DNA of 64,000 bases from SAR324 cluster bacterium JCVI-SC AAA005 (lineage in GTDB: Bacteria; SAR324; NAC60-12). Location: NCBI GenBank assembly GCA_000224765.2, contig AGAU01000041.1, forward strand, positions 16,880 through 80,879, written 5' to 3'. Positions 18,589-27,517 of this stretch are shown piece after piece; the stretch's first letter is position 1, and each line of letters opens with the position of its first letter. A program made the position numbers and the translations under genes. The notes under the pieces are model-generated. The model had not been told where the DNA came from. It saw only the letters and a list, made by a program, of their open reading frames with translations, and searched no databases.

Positions 18589-19392
18589 CTATCTTCTATG
18601 AATAGAAGGTGTTGCATTAATAAGTATTTTAGAATACTCATGTTGAGGATTACGAAAAAATTCTTCAGTTGAGGAAATTTCAAGTATTTTTCCAGCATAC
18701 ATTACTGCAATTCTATCAACCATTTGAGCCATTAACCCCATGTCATGCCCAATCATAATCATTGAGACTCCCATTTCTTTTTGAATTTGTTTGAGTGTTT
18801 GTGCGACCAGCCTCTGGACTACTACATCCAATGCGCTAGTTATCTCATCAGCAATAACCAAAGTTGGATTTAATGCTATACCAATTGCTATACAAACTCT
18901 TTGCTTCATTCCTCCAGAAAGTTCATGAGGGTACATGTTAATAGTTCTATTAGGAAGACCAACTTTCCCCAAAAGTTCTTCTATTCTGCTAATTTTTTCT
19001 GAAGAACTTATTCCTGGCTTATGTGTATCGATTAAGTCCGTAATTTGTTTGCCAACTTTCATAGTTGGATTCAAAGAATTCATTGCACCCTGAGGAATTA
19101 AGGCTAATTCAGTAGCGCGAATCTTTCTAAAAGACTCTTCATTTAAATTTTCGATGGGTTTGCCATGTAAGGATATCTGGCCACCAACGATTTTTCCTGG
19201 GTGTTGAACCAATCTCAAAATCCCATATGCAGCTGTGGTCTTACCGCAGCCAGATTCACCAACGATACCTAAGCATTCACCCTCCTTTACATCAAAACTA
19301 ATACCATCAACTGCTTTGATATCTCCATTAATAGAGTCATAATAAACTTTAAGATCACTCACGCTGAGTGTTGAAGTGTTTTCATTACTCAT
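18589..19392 (-). CDS. Dipeptide/oligopeptide-type ABC transporter ATP-binding protein (DppD/OppD class)
   Basis: A 267-residue ATPase. Walker A GESGCGKTTAAYGI near residue 40, Q-loop LIPQGAMNSLNP near 88, signature LSGGMKQRVCIAIGIALNP near 147 and Walker B LVIADEITSALDVVVQR near 166, with H-loop MIGHDMGLMAQM near 200. The tail HEYSKILINATPS is typical of the class. Its ATG overlaps the TAA of the permease gene by one base (TAATG), so translation is coupled. Forms the ATPase heterodimer with 17644-18495. Confidence 0.95.
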   Translation of the reverse strand: MSNENTSTLSVSDLKVYYDSINGDIKAVDGISFDVKEGECLGIVGESGCGKTTAAYGILRLVQHPGKIVGGQISLHGKPIENLNEESFRKIRATELALIPQGAMNSLNPTMKVGKQITDLIDTHKPGISSSEKISRIEELLGKVGLPNRTINMYPHELSGGMKQRVCIAIGIALNPTLVIADEITSALDVVVQRLVAQTLKQIQKEMGVSMIMIGHDMGLMAQMVDRIAVMYAGKILEISSTEEFFRNPQHEYSKILINATPSIHRR

Positions 19393-20276
19393 TATTTCGA
19401 AGCCTTACGTAAGCGGGGGTTTGAAACTTCATCAAGACCAACATTAATCATCAGCAGTCCCATAAAAATCAGAATCAGTGTTAATGTTGGAAGACCCCAC
19501 CACCACCACATATCCCTGAGAATTGCAGCGGCTTCTAAAGAGAAAAATATTGTAACACCAAGTGTTGGCATACGTGTTGGCCCCAGCCCTAAAACTTCCA
19601 AACCAATTGCTGTTAAAATCGCTCCAGAAGTGTTCCCAATAAAGCTTGCTGCAAGGTAAGGAATGAGATTGGGCAACATTTCCTTGAACATAATGTCTCT
19701 CTCTGGCGCTCCAGACAACTTTGCCATTTTGACGTACCCACTTTCTCTCATCGTTAGCACTTGTGCTCTAATATATCTGGTGGGTCCTGGCCAAGCGAAT
19801 AAAGCGATCATCGCAGCCATTGTATTCACTTCAACTCTAAAAAGTGATTGAACAACAATTAGAACTGCTAGTGCAGGTATTGTGGTGGTAGTGTCCGCCA
19901 TCAAACGCACAAAGTCATCCCACAACCCACCATAGAATCCTGAGGTAAATCCTAAAATAATACCGATCAGCATTCCAATACCAGCAGCTATAAGCCCAAT
20001 ACTCATTGTAGCTGGAGTCCCCACTAACATGACAGCGAGCATATCTCTACCAGAATTTGTAGTTCCCAAAGGGTGTTCAATTACACCCTCCTGTTTCCTC
20101 ATATTTTCAAAGCCATAAGGAGGCAAGTTGAGTGGTGCACTGCGCGTTGCAGCCAACTCAGTGTCCCAAAAAATGTTTCCGATCAGAGTAGATGATAATA
20201 AAAGACCAATTACTAATGCCCCACACACAAGTGGTGTATTCAACCATGGATTGCTGATACTTTTTCTTTTTAGCAT
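19392..20276 (-). CDS. ABC transporter permease, DppC/OppC class
   Basis: A 294-residue inner-membrane protein with six predicted membrane segments. The N-terminus has one segment (NTPLVCGALVIGLLLSSTLIG) followed by a long periplasmic loop containing HPLGTTNSGRDMLAVM, which is the conserved DppC motif (HPLGTDxxGRD). The EAA-like cytoplasmic loop is RESGYVKMAKLSGAPERDIMFKEMLPN near 185. Start is one base after the stop of the DppB gene, so the two are tightly coupled. Confidence 0.95.
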   Translation of the reverse strand: MLKRKSISNPWLNTPLVCGALVIGLLLSSTLIGNIFWDTELAATRSAPLNLPPYGFENMRKQEGVIEHPLGTTNSGRDMLAVMLVGTPATMSIGLIAAGIGMLIGIILGFTSGFYGGLWDDFVRLMADTTTTIPALAVLIVVQSLFRVEVNTMAAMIALFAWPGPTRYIRAQVLTMRESGYVKMAKLSGAPERDIMFKEMLPNLIPYLAASFIGNTSGAILTAIGLEVLGLGPTRMPTLGVTIFFSLEAAAILRDMWWWWGLPTLTLILIFMGLLMINVGLDEVSNPRLRKASK

Positions 20277-20277
20277 T

Positions 20278-21288
20278 TTAATTTTTCTGAAATGTAATGC
20301 GAGGATCGATCAAAGGATAAATTAAATCTAAAATTAAAACAGAAGTGGCGGTAATGAGAATTAGAATGAAAGAAGTCCCTTGAATCACCGTATAGTCAAC
20401 ATCTTTAATTGCATTTACAATTACACTTCCCATACCTCGATAAGCGAAAGCTGCTTCAACTAGTATTTGACCTGCTACTATTGTTCCGATGGTAAATGCA
20501 AGCGCTGTAATTTGCGGTAAAATTGCATTTCTGACCTGATATCTATATAGTAGATAAAATGGTTTTAGCCCTTTTGCCTGGCCAAAAGTCATGTAGTCTT
20601 CTCCCTCTACAGTTACCATCATACCCCTCATCCCAATCGTCCAAAAACCAAATGTAACCAAAACTACAGACAGCGCAGGGAGTGTTCCGTAGTAAATTAC
20701 ACTACTAAAAAATTCAATTGTCCAAGCAGGCTCTAAGCCACGTTCATAAGATCCAGTAAAAGGAAAAATATCAAAATTAAATGCAAAAAGATAAATTAAA
20801 ATTAGAGCACATAATATTCCTGGAATCGATGTAAAAATCATCGATGCAGAGATTGCAATTTTTGCGAAGAAAGGTGTTTTTTTCCAAGATAACAGAGCAC
20901 CAAAAAGATTTCCAATAAAGAAATACAATACTAAGGAAATGGACATTAATCCAATTGACCATGGAAGCGCTCGTCCAACAATTTCTTTAACTGGAGTTGG
21001 AAACATAGCAAGCGAAACTCCTAAGTCTAATGAGACTAATCCACCTATGTAGCGTCCATATTGAACATACATTGGATCGTTAAGACCAAATCTTTCTTTA
21101 AATCCCTCAACAATTTTTTCTGAGTTTTCAACATATCCTGCACTTTCACTCATTCTGGAAATCATTGACTGAATTGGATCTCCAGGAGCTAATCTTGGAA
21201 TAATAAAAATGACACTGGATGCAAGCCATACTGTCATTAAAAAAATTCCAAACCTTCTCAAGGCATATTGAAGTGTAAGACCACCCAT
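20278..21288 (-). CDS. ABC transporter permease, DppB/OppB class
   Basis: A 336-residue inner-membrane protein. It begins LQYALRRFGIFLMTVWLASSVIFIIPRLAPGDPI, the classic DppB N-terminus. It carries the loop ERFGLNDPMYVQYGRYI near 65 and the EAA-like loop DYMTFGQAKGLKPFYLLYRYQVRNA near 230. About six membrane segments. Start ATG at 21288; AGGA lies in a small hairpin (CATTCC-A-GGAATG) that could partly hide the ribosome site. Separated from the binding-protein gene by a strong hairpin at 21309-21332. Confidence 0.95.
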   Translation of the reverse strand: MGGLTLQYALRRFGIFLMTVWLASSVIFIIPRLAPGDPIQSMISRMSESAGYVENSEKIVEGFKERFGLNDPMYVQYGRYIGGLVSLDLGVSLAMFPTPVKEIVGRALPWSIGLMSISLVLYFFIGNLFGALLSWKKTPFFAKIAISASMIFTSIPGILCALILIYLFAFNFDIFPFTGSYERGLEPAWTIEFFSSVIYYGTLPALSVVLVTFGFWTIGMRGMMVTVEGEDYMTFGQAKGLKPFYLLYRYQVRNAILPQITALAFTIGTIVAGQILVEAAFAYRGMGSVIVNAIKDVDYTVIQGTSFILILITATSVLILDLIYPLIDPRITFQKN

Positions 21289-21308
21289 AGATCCATTCCT
21301 GGAATGAA

Positions 21309-21332
21309 AAGCCAGGTCGTGAGACCTGGCTT
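21309..21332 (-). terminator. Strong hairpin between binding-protein and permease genes
   Basis: On the minus strand AAGCCAGGTC and GACCTGGCTT form a perfect 10-bp stem with a four-base loop, followed by TTCATT. It lies 11 bases after the stop of the substrate-binding protein gene and 21 bases before the DppB start. The short T-run is weak for a terminator, so it may be a leaky terminator or an mRNA-end stabiliser, giving more binding protein than permease, as is common in such operons. A similar hairpin stands in the same place in the 55-62 kb operon. Confidence 0.75.
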
Positions 21333-21342
21333 AAGTTTATAA

Positions 21343-23088
21343 TTATTTAGCCGGCTTCAGATTATGAATAATCTGGTGCGTGCTCTGCCACCACGTAGCA
21401 GGGTGATTATAATTATTTTCAGCAGTTGGCCAACCAGTCCAGTATGTGGTGTCAAAAGGAATAAGTTTGCGCGCCTGTGTGATCGGTATGAATGGCAACT
21501 CTTCGTACCATAGGCGGTAGGCATCTACAACCATGTCGACCATTCCAGGTGCGTTTAACGGCATTGCCCCCATTTTATCTACGATCTGAGTAAACTCCTT
21601 ACTCTTTGCAGTATCCCAGCGTACATAATTATTCCCACCCGGAGAAGTAGTACCCACAGGCTTTAGATATTTAGCTGTAAAGCGGTTTAATGAAGCGTAA
21701 GGCTCATTAATAGAACCGCAAGAGTGCCAGTCCATTGAACCCATAAAATTACCAGTATATCTGTCATTATCCCATGTTGCTCCTGCAATCGGACGATGCT
21801 CTGCCTTGATGCCAGCATCAAGGAACTGCTCTACGACGACATCAGTAATTCGACGCTTTTCGATAAAGCCCTCATGGGTTTTAATAACGAATTCTAAAGT
21901 CTTGCCACCTTTCTGGTAGAAGCCATCCGAACCTTTTGTCCAGCCTTTAGATTCAATTATCTTTTGGGCAATGTGTGGACTCGCATTAAGGCGCATGCCC
22001 ATTCCAGCTGCAACTACTGCATCAATGTAGGGGAATAATCCGCCATAATGTACGAACAGGGTCATTGATGGAATGGTTGTTCCCTCATATGCAACGCGAA
22101 CAATTTCCTCCCGATCAATGATATAATTTAGTGCCCATCGCATTGCAGGATCATCCCAAGGCTCTGCTTGAGTATTAATTGAAAGCTGACGTGCACATGG
22201 GTCTAACCAGCTGAATGGTAATTCACTAAACCAAGCTTGCATATTATCATTTCGCGCCTGCATTGCCTCAAAAGCACCAAGGGTAACATCCATAACGCTG
22301 TCTAATTCACCCTTTGCAGCGAGCATGGAACGATTCTCTTCTGTTGCAGTGACAGCCCAAATTAATCGTTCTGGAGCCGGAAGCGGTAAGCCTTGACTCA
22401 CACCCCACCAGTTGTCATTTCGATCGTAAATGAACTCTGTTTCAGACGCACTTTTAAGAGTGTAAGCACCTGAACCCAAAGGCCATCCTTTCTCTTTATC
22501 ATAAAACTTGAAAGTGAACGGGTCTTGCCCTTTCCAAACATGTTCAGGAATGATGATGACTCCACCGTAAATTTTTACGGAGAAGTAATCTAATTGAAAA
22601 CGGGCATTTGGCTCTGTGAGATTAAACACAACAGTATGTTTATCCTGTTTGTTAACAGACTTTACCCATTGTTGCATCGATGCAGCGTCACGCAAAGATT
22701 GCGTACTGTCATCAAGTAACATTTGAATCGTGTAAACCACATCATCTGCGTCTAAATCTTCTCCATCAGACCATTTGATGCCTTTCTTAAGTTTTAATGT
22801 CCAAACATCAAGTGAGCTGTTTGAAGTAAAGCTTTCCCCGAGCCAAGGGTCGATTCCACCAGTTTCATAATTAAGTATGAACAATGGTTCAAAGACTGCT
22901 TGGTGAATCCCATTACTTCTTGTTGTGCCAGGTACTAAATTATTGAAGTTGTACGGCTGTGCTACCTTACCGCCGTCAATGTCAAAAACTACTGTTTTGT
23001 TTCTGGCCTTACTATGACCACCAGCTTGCACGCCACTTACTGCAATCGCAGCTATGCTTAATGCAACTAATGCTAGTTTCTTAAACAT
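21343..23088 (-). CDS. ABC transporter substrate-binding protein, family 5 (DppA/OppA class)
   Basis: A 581-residue periplasmic protein. The signal peptide is MFKKLALVALSIAAIAVSGVQA, then GGHSK. Family-5 marks follow: YNFNNLVPGTTRSNGI (start of mature fold), EPLFILNYETGGIDPWLGESF near residue 75, WTLKLKKGIKWSDGEDLDADDVVYT near 110 and WALNYIIDREEIV near 320. Good ribosome site AGAGGT. The binding site cannot be read from sequence; family 5 takes peptides, oligosaccharides, nickel and others. It is the first transporter gene, 83 bases downstream of the GH38 gene, whose promoter may drive it too. Confidence 0.95.
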   Translation of the reverse strand: MFKKLALVALSIAAIAVSGVQAGGHSKARNKTVVFDIDGGKVAQPYNFNNLVPGTTRSNGIHQAVFEPLFILNYETGGIDPWLGESFTSNSSLDVWTLKLKKGIKWSDGEDLDADDVVYTIQMLLDDSTQSLRDAASMQQWVKSVNKQDKHTVVFNLTEPNARFQLDYFSVKIYGGVIIIPEHVWKGQDPFTFKFYDKEKGWPLGSGAYTLKSASETEFIYDRNDNWWGVSQGLPLPAPERLIWAVTATEENRSMLAAKGELDSVMDVTLGAFEAMQARNDNMQAWFSELPFSWLDPCARQLSINTQAEPWDDPAMRWALNYIIDREEIVRVAYEGTTIPSMTLFVHYGGLFPYIDAVVAAGMGMRLNASPHIAQKIIESKGWTKGSDGFYQKGGKTLEFVIKTHEGFIEKRRITDVVVEQFLDAGIKAEHRPIAGATWDNDRYTGNFMGSMDWHSCGSINEPYASLNRFTAKYLKPVGTTSPGGNNYVRWDTAKSKEFTQIVDKMGAMPLNAPGMVDMVVDAYRLWYEELPFIPITQARKLIPFDTTYWTGWPTAENNYNHPATWWQSTHQIIHNLKPAK

Positions 23089-23171
23089 GTCTACCTCTCA
23101 TAGGAAGTTGAATTACGTCTGTTTGAAAGATGATCTGAGAGTTTATTCCATAGGCATCCCTTTAAAAGAGG

Positions 23172-26100
23172 TTAGGAGGCACTGTAGAGCTTGAATGTCT
23201 TTATCTCGAATGGTTTGAGGGTCAACTTCAATTCTCCTCCAATAGCGTCATTTGAGTCGTTCCACTCCATCAGGTTTGTAGTTTTAATCTTTAGTTTTGA
23301 GTCAGTCAAGCGAAGGGTTGCCTCACTTTTTCTGCCTCTTCGCTCAACAACACGAAGAACGAGGCAATTGTCTTTTTCCGCTTTCTTGAGAACTTCTATT
23401 CCTACATCAGCACTTTCGACCATCACAGGGGCTTGTAGGGGAGAGATCGGTTTGCCATGTATAGACAAAGGAGCCTGATTGAGTTGTTGGGCTTGCTCAA
23501 TCACGTCAGATTCTTGGAACGAATTGTTGTGTGGATAGAGTACATAACAAAACTGGTGTGCCCCCAAATCTGCGTCAGGATCAGGTTGTGTTGGTGAACG
23601 GAGGAGATGAAGGTCGATGATGTTGTCATGGAGTTTGTGACCGTATTTACAATCATTAAGTAGGGCAACTCCTCTTTGTTGGTCAGACAAATCAACATAT
23701 TTTTGGGCAGCTACCTCAAAACGGGCCATGTCCCATGACGTATTGCGGTGAGTAGGGCGCTTCAGATGACCATATTGTATATCACATGTAGCAGAGTCCG
23801 TCTGCACGCTGATTGGGAAAGCAGTCCTGAGCATTCGATGACACTCCTGCCAGTCAACTTTTGTTTCAAATTCTAATGCCTTGGAGTTGGCTCGCAACCT
23901 GATCTTTTGATCAATCTTGGAATTACCAATTTTTAATTGAAATAGCAGGGATTGATGAACGGGCCCGGCTCCAAGAGATCGCCAAGTCTGACCCTTAGCA
24001 GTTTCGACAGCCATATCTTCATAGGAAACATCGATTTCCCAGGCATCCCAGTTGTGAGGTCGGTCTTCATACAGAGTCAATAAATTACCAACTTCTCCAT
24101 CAGCCAATATGGAATCCCCTGTCTCTAGATCCTTTGCGACCATTAACTGAGCGTGTTCATTGAATTCGTAACTTACAAACTGATTTTCAAGAATAAGTGA
24201 ATCTACTTTCTTTGCTTGCGGAACAGCATTACTTAATCTAAGGGTCTTAATGTCCTGGGGTGCCAGCATCAGCAGTGCTGTAAGCTTGCCATTTGTGTCC
24301 TGCTGAACGGGAAATTCATTACCATTCTCATCCTTCAGTCCCCCATTCCAATCCTTGGGTAATTCGATCGGGCGCTCATAGGCTATGTTTAATGTATTGA
24401 TCAGGGTGATTGCGTCCCTGTCTTGATCGAATAACTGTTTCACAGATTCATTTCTCAACCGTTCACAGGTAGCGAGAGCATCAAGATGCTCTCGCTCTGT
24501 TACCTCATAGACCCAATGGATACTGGAACCAGGAAGGATGTCGTGGAACTGATTAATCAGCAGAGTTTTCCAAAGACGGTCTAACTCCTCCTGTGGATAG
24601 TCTTTTAGTGACCCTAATGAAAGGAGATATTCCGTAGCTCTGAGACTCTGCTCAAGCATTCGGTTATTACGCTTGGTTCTCGCTTGCGTCGTCAGGGTAC
24701 CACGATGCAATTCCAAATAGAGTTCTCCACTCCAAACAGGAAGTTCATGTGCTTTTTCAGAAATTCGTTCAAAGAATCGATCTGCTCTTCCAAAACTGAC
24801 CTTAGGCACTCCCTCCAGGTTTTTCTGTCGCAGACCGCGTTCAATCATTTCTGAAGTTGGACCACCTCCACCATCCCCTACTCCGAAAAGGCACATAATT
24901 TCATCCAGTATACCTTTCTCGACAAAATTTCGCTCAGTTTTTTGTAGATCATAGGGTTGAAGCTGACTGTTGTAGGTGTCTTCAGGTGGAAAATGAGTGA
25001 GAACTTCTGTCCCATCAATTCCACGCCACCTGAAAGTAGAGTAGGGGAAGCGATTGAATTGGCTCCAGCTCATCTTTTGTGTGAGAAAGTGATCTAATCC
25101 ACCCAACTTGAGAATTTGGGGCATTGCTGCTGAGTAGCCAAAAACGTCAGGTATCCAACAGTTGTTCACATCTACCCCAAACTCATCCATGAAGAAGTTC
25201 TTACCATGAAGAATCTGGCGAACCATGGACTCACCACTGATCAAGTTACAGTCTGGTTCGATCCACATTCCTCCTTGAAGCTCCCAGCGACCTCCAGCGA
25301 CGGCTTCTTGGATTTTCTCATATAGTTCAGGGTAGTGATCTTTTACAAATTGATAATGCTGTGGCTGGGAAGCCCCAAAAACATATTCGGGGTATCTTTC
25401 CATCAAATCTAATTGGCTAGCAAAGGTTCGAGCAGATTTTCGTATAGTTTCCCGAACAGGCCAAAGCCATCCGGTATCAATGTGGGCATGGCCAACAGCA
25501 TTGATTGTGGGTGCACTCGCATTGGCAGATTTTTGCAGTAGGGGCTGAAGCATTTCCCTGCACTGTCCAGCATTCGCTTCAGCATCCTTAAAGTTATTGG
25601 TAACCTTGACAAGCCCTTCTAAAATTCGAGCAAACCGTGTACTGTTGTCAGGCACAGAGTCCAAAAGTCCATTCAACACCTCCATATCTAGCCAAAAATC
25701 GTAGAGATCACGTTTAAATCGGGCGAGCCTCATGCGATTGACTATTCCCCTGTAACTGCCATGCCGACTGATCGTATCTCCGGATCGCAAAGTAGCAGCC
25801 GTTGAGGCTACTTGATTACCAGTGGCTTCGATGGTTTGACTACCACGCTCAGGATCACGCGGTCGATGGATGCCCATGATTGAATTGGCTGCAGCCTCTA
25901 CCCAAAGTTCTATTTGGGGATTTTTCAAAACTGGTGCAGTAAGTCTAAAATTATGTCGCGTGATTCTTCCGAGGACACTTCCATTAGTAAGCCCTTGCAG
26001 GGGGACTCCTTCTTGTGAAAAGACAAGGGCTTCTCCATTGAAATCCAGATGGGCAACTACCTCATCATTTGCCCAATGCTCAGGGATCTTCCCCACCAAG

Positions 26101-26315
26101 TGAAACCAAGCACTGTCCCACGTTTGGCCCCATTCCGCTCCTTCAGTGATGGCCTTATACTCAAGGTCTAGGCGTTGTTGAAAGGGGACAGGATCCTTAC
26201 TCCTGGCGAACCGACCCTCCAGGAATATATGATCTGAAAGAATCCTATGTTCCAGACGATCCATAAACTGCTGTACTTTCGTGCGGTAAAGCTTCCTTTG
26301 GATTTCGAGAATCAA
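23172..26315 (-). CDS. Glycoside hydrolase family 38 alpha-mannosidase (long bacterial type)
   Basis: About 1,047 residues, cytosolic, no signal peptide. After an N-terminal domain of about 280 residues, the catalytic domain begins NAVGHAHIDTGWLWPVRE (zinc H-x-D), with WIPDVFGYSAAMPQIL near 385 holding the predicted nucleophile Asp, and INQFHDILPGSSIHWVYE near 610. The C-terminal half is the usual GH38 beta-sandwich region. I favour the TTG at 26315 (MILEIQRKLYR), which has AAAGGA 5 bases upstream; a TTG at 26336 would begin inside the LacI-type operator, and ATG 26264 is another choice. Likely trims alpha-mannosides or related glycans imported by the transporter encoded downstream. Confidence 0.95.
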   Translation of the reverse strand: MILEIQRKLYRTKVQQFMDRLEHRILSDHIFLEGRFARSKDPVPFQQRLDLEYKAITEGAEWGQTWDSAWFHLVGKIPEHWANDEVVAHLDFNGEALVFSQEGVPLQGLTNGSVLGRITRHNFRLTAPVLKNPQIELWVEAAANSIMGIHRPRDPERGSQTIEATGNQVASTAATLRSGDTISRHGSYRGIVNRMRLARFKRDLYDFWLDMEVLNGLLDSVPDNSTRFARILEGLVKVTNNFKDAEANAGQCREMLQPLLQKSANASAPTINAVGHAHIDTGWLWPVRETIRKSARTFASQLDLMERYPEYVFGASQPQHYQFVKDHYPELYEKIQEAVAGGRWELQGGMWIEPDCNLISGESMVRQILHGKNFFMDEFGVDVNNCWIPDVFGYSAAMPQILKLGGLDHFLTQKMSWSQFNRFPYSTFRWRGIDGTEVLTHFPPEDTYNSQLQPYDLQKTERNFVEKGILDEIMCLFGVGDGGGGPTSEMIERGLRQKNLEGVPKVSFGRADRFFERISEKAHELPVWSGELYLELHRGTLTTQARTKRNNRMLEQSLRATEYLLSLGSLKDYPQEELDRLWKTLLINQFHDILPGSSIHWVYEVTEREHLDALATCERLRNESVKQLFDQDRDAITLINTLNIAYERPIELPKDWNGGLKDENGNEFPVQQDTNGKLTALLMLAPQDIKTLRLSNAVPQAKKVDSLILENQFVSYEFNEHAQLMVAKDLETGDSILADGEVGNLLTLYEDRPHNWDAWEIDVSYEDMAVETAKGQTWRSLGAGPVHQSLLFQLKIGNSKIDQKIRLRANSKALEFETKVDWQECHRMLRTAFPISVQTDSATCDIQYGHLKRPTHRNTSWDMARFEVAAQKYVDLSDQQRGVALLNDCKYGHKLHDNIIDLHLLRSPTQPDPDADLGAHQFCYVLYPHNNSFQESDVIEQAQQLNQAPLSIHGKPISPLQAPVMVESADVGIEVLKKAEKDNCLVLRVVERRGRKSEATLRLTDSKLKIKTTNLMEWNDSNDAIGGELKLTLKPFEIKTFKLYSAS

Positions 26316-26331
26316 ACCATTCCTTTCATTT

Positions 26332-26345
26332 TGCAAACGTTTGTA
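26332..26345 (-). promoter_or_regulatory. LacI-type operator
   Basis: TGCAAACGTTTGTA differs by one base from the perfect palindrome TGCAAACGTTTGCA, with the central CG typical of LacI/GalR-family sites. It lies about 10-23 bases after the predicted transcription start of the mannosidase gene, where bound repressor would block elongation or initiation. The LacI-family gene starts its own frame further upstream on the same strand. Confidence 0.75.
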
Positions 26346-26360
26346 TTACGTTAATGACGA

Positions 26361-26389
26361 ACATTATGAATTCACAAGAAATTTGTCAA
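26361..26389 (-). promoter_or_regulatory. Sigma-70 promoter for the mannosidase/transporter operon
   Basis: On the minus strand: TTGACA (26389-26384), 17-base spacer, TAATGT (26366-26361). The -35 is a perfect consensus. Transcription should start near 26354, just before the LacI-type palindrome. It lies in the 71-base gap between the LacI gene stop and the mannosidase operator, so the downstream operon can be controlled separately from the regulator gene. Confidence 0.75.
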
Positions 26390-26407
26390 GAAATAATTAC
26401 CTGTTTA

Positions 26408-27370
26408 TCAAGAAACTTGCAGAATAGCTTTGTGTGGGATTTGGGTTTTTATTGGAATTTCGAAGGTGGGGTTTTTGATTCTGGAAATTAGAAGAGAGCA
26501 GGCTTGATATGCCATCTGTTTGAAATCCTGTTGGCACACAAAAACTTTCAAAAAGGGTGTGGTAGGCCCAAGCCAATGATCGAAAACACCGATAATTAGT
26601 TCTCGATTTTCCAATTCTGGAGATCTTTTCTCTAGGAAAGCTTTAACTCGAATTTCACTACTGGCAAGAACTACAATTTTTTTTCCTGGCAAAATCTGAT
26701 CGGTTTGATTATCAGTCAAAGACTGATGGGGTTGAGGTTTTTTTATCATTAATACCGAAAGAGCCTGACGGCGCTTGAATTCAACCATATTTTTATCGGG
26801 ATCAAACAAATTAATCACCAAATCGGGGGATTCACCAAGAAGATTCTTGAGAAGTACTGAGATCGCTGCAAAGTGATGTGTGGTAACGATGGGCAAGTCC
26901 GTCTCTCTTTCAAATCGATCTAGGAAAATTGCTGGGAATGATCTTTCTTGCAGATCATTGATCAGTTCACCCCGTTTTTTGAAGTAGTTGAAATTATGTG
27001 AACCAACAATCAGAGTTCCATCTGTAATTCCAAAATGTAGTCTGCGCAGGAGATGCGCGTACCGATCTTGGTTGTTGTGATAAAGGATAACGGATAAATC
27101 AAATCCAGCCTGTGCTAGTTCATGGCTGCAATGTGTGGCCAGTTGAGCAGTTAAGGGGTTGAAGAGATCGGCAATCAAAAACCAAATTGTATTAGTTTTA
27201 CCTCCTTTGAGTGATTGTGCAGCCCAATTGGGCGTGTAACCCATGCGACTGGCCACGGCATGAATCTTTGTTTTGGTGTCCGCTTTGACACATGGATCAT
27301 CTTTGAGTGCGCGAGAAACTGTGGATACATTGACACCACACTCAGATGCGATTTCTTTGAGCCTAATCAT
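26408..27370 (-). CDS. LacI-family transcriptional regulator
   Basis: A 320-residue repressor. The N-terminal helix-turn-helix and hinge are clear: MIRLKEIASECGVNVSTVSRALKDD, then SRMGYTPNWAAQSLKGGKTNTI (hinge helix with the minor-groove contact region). A periplasmic-binding-protein-like effector domain follows, somewhat short at the C-terminus. Probably binds the palindrome at 26332-26345 and responds to a sugar released by the mannosidase pathway. It is transcribed towards its target operon. Confidence 0.93.
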   Translation of the reverse strand: MIRLKEIASECGVNVSTVSRALKDDPCVKADTKTKIHAVASRMGYTPNWAAQSLKGGKTNTIWFLIADLFNPLTAQLATHCSHELAQAGFDLSVILYHNNQDRYAHLLRRLHFGITDGTLIVGSHNFNYFKKRGELINDLQERSFPAIFLDRFERETDLPIVTTHHFAAISVLLKNLLGESPDLVINLFDPDKNMVEFKRRQALSVLMIKKPQPHQSLTDNQTDQILPGKKIVVLASSEIRVKAFLEKRSPELENRELIIGVFDHWLGPTTPFLKVFVCQQDFKQMAYQACSLLISRIKNPTFEIPIKTQIPHKAILQVS

Positions 27371-27517
27371 TGTAGCAAAACCAATTGACTAATATTTCAA
27401 TGCTTCAATTTTTGATTTAAACATCTCAGAAAGGCAGGGGTTTTGACAAGTCGAACAAAACATAAATGTAAAGAAAATTCCAATAGTATGAGCATAACAT
27501 TGTAGAGGAGAAGAAGG

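Noticed and set aside
27443..27489. TTGACA upstream of the PhyH gene at 27518 as a promoter
   Set aside because: No good -10 at 16-18 bases (only TGTAAA or ATGTAA); possible but too weak to list.
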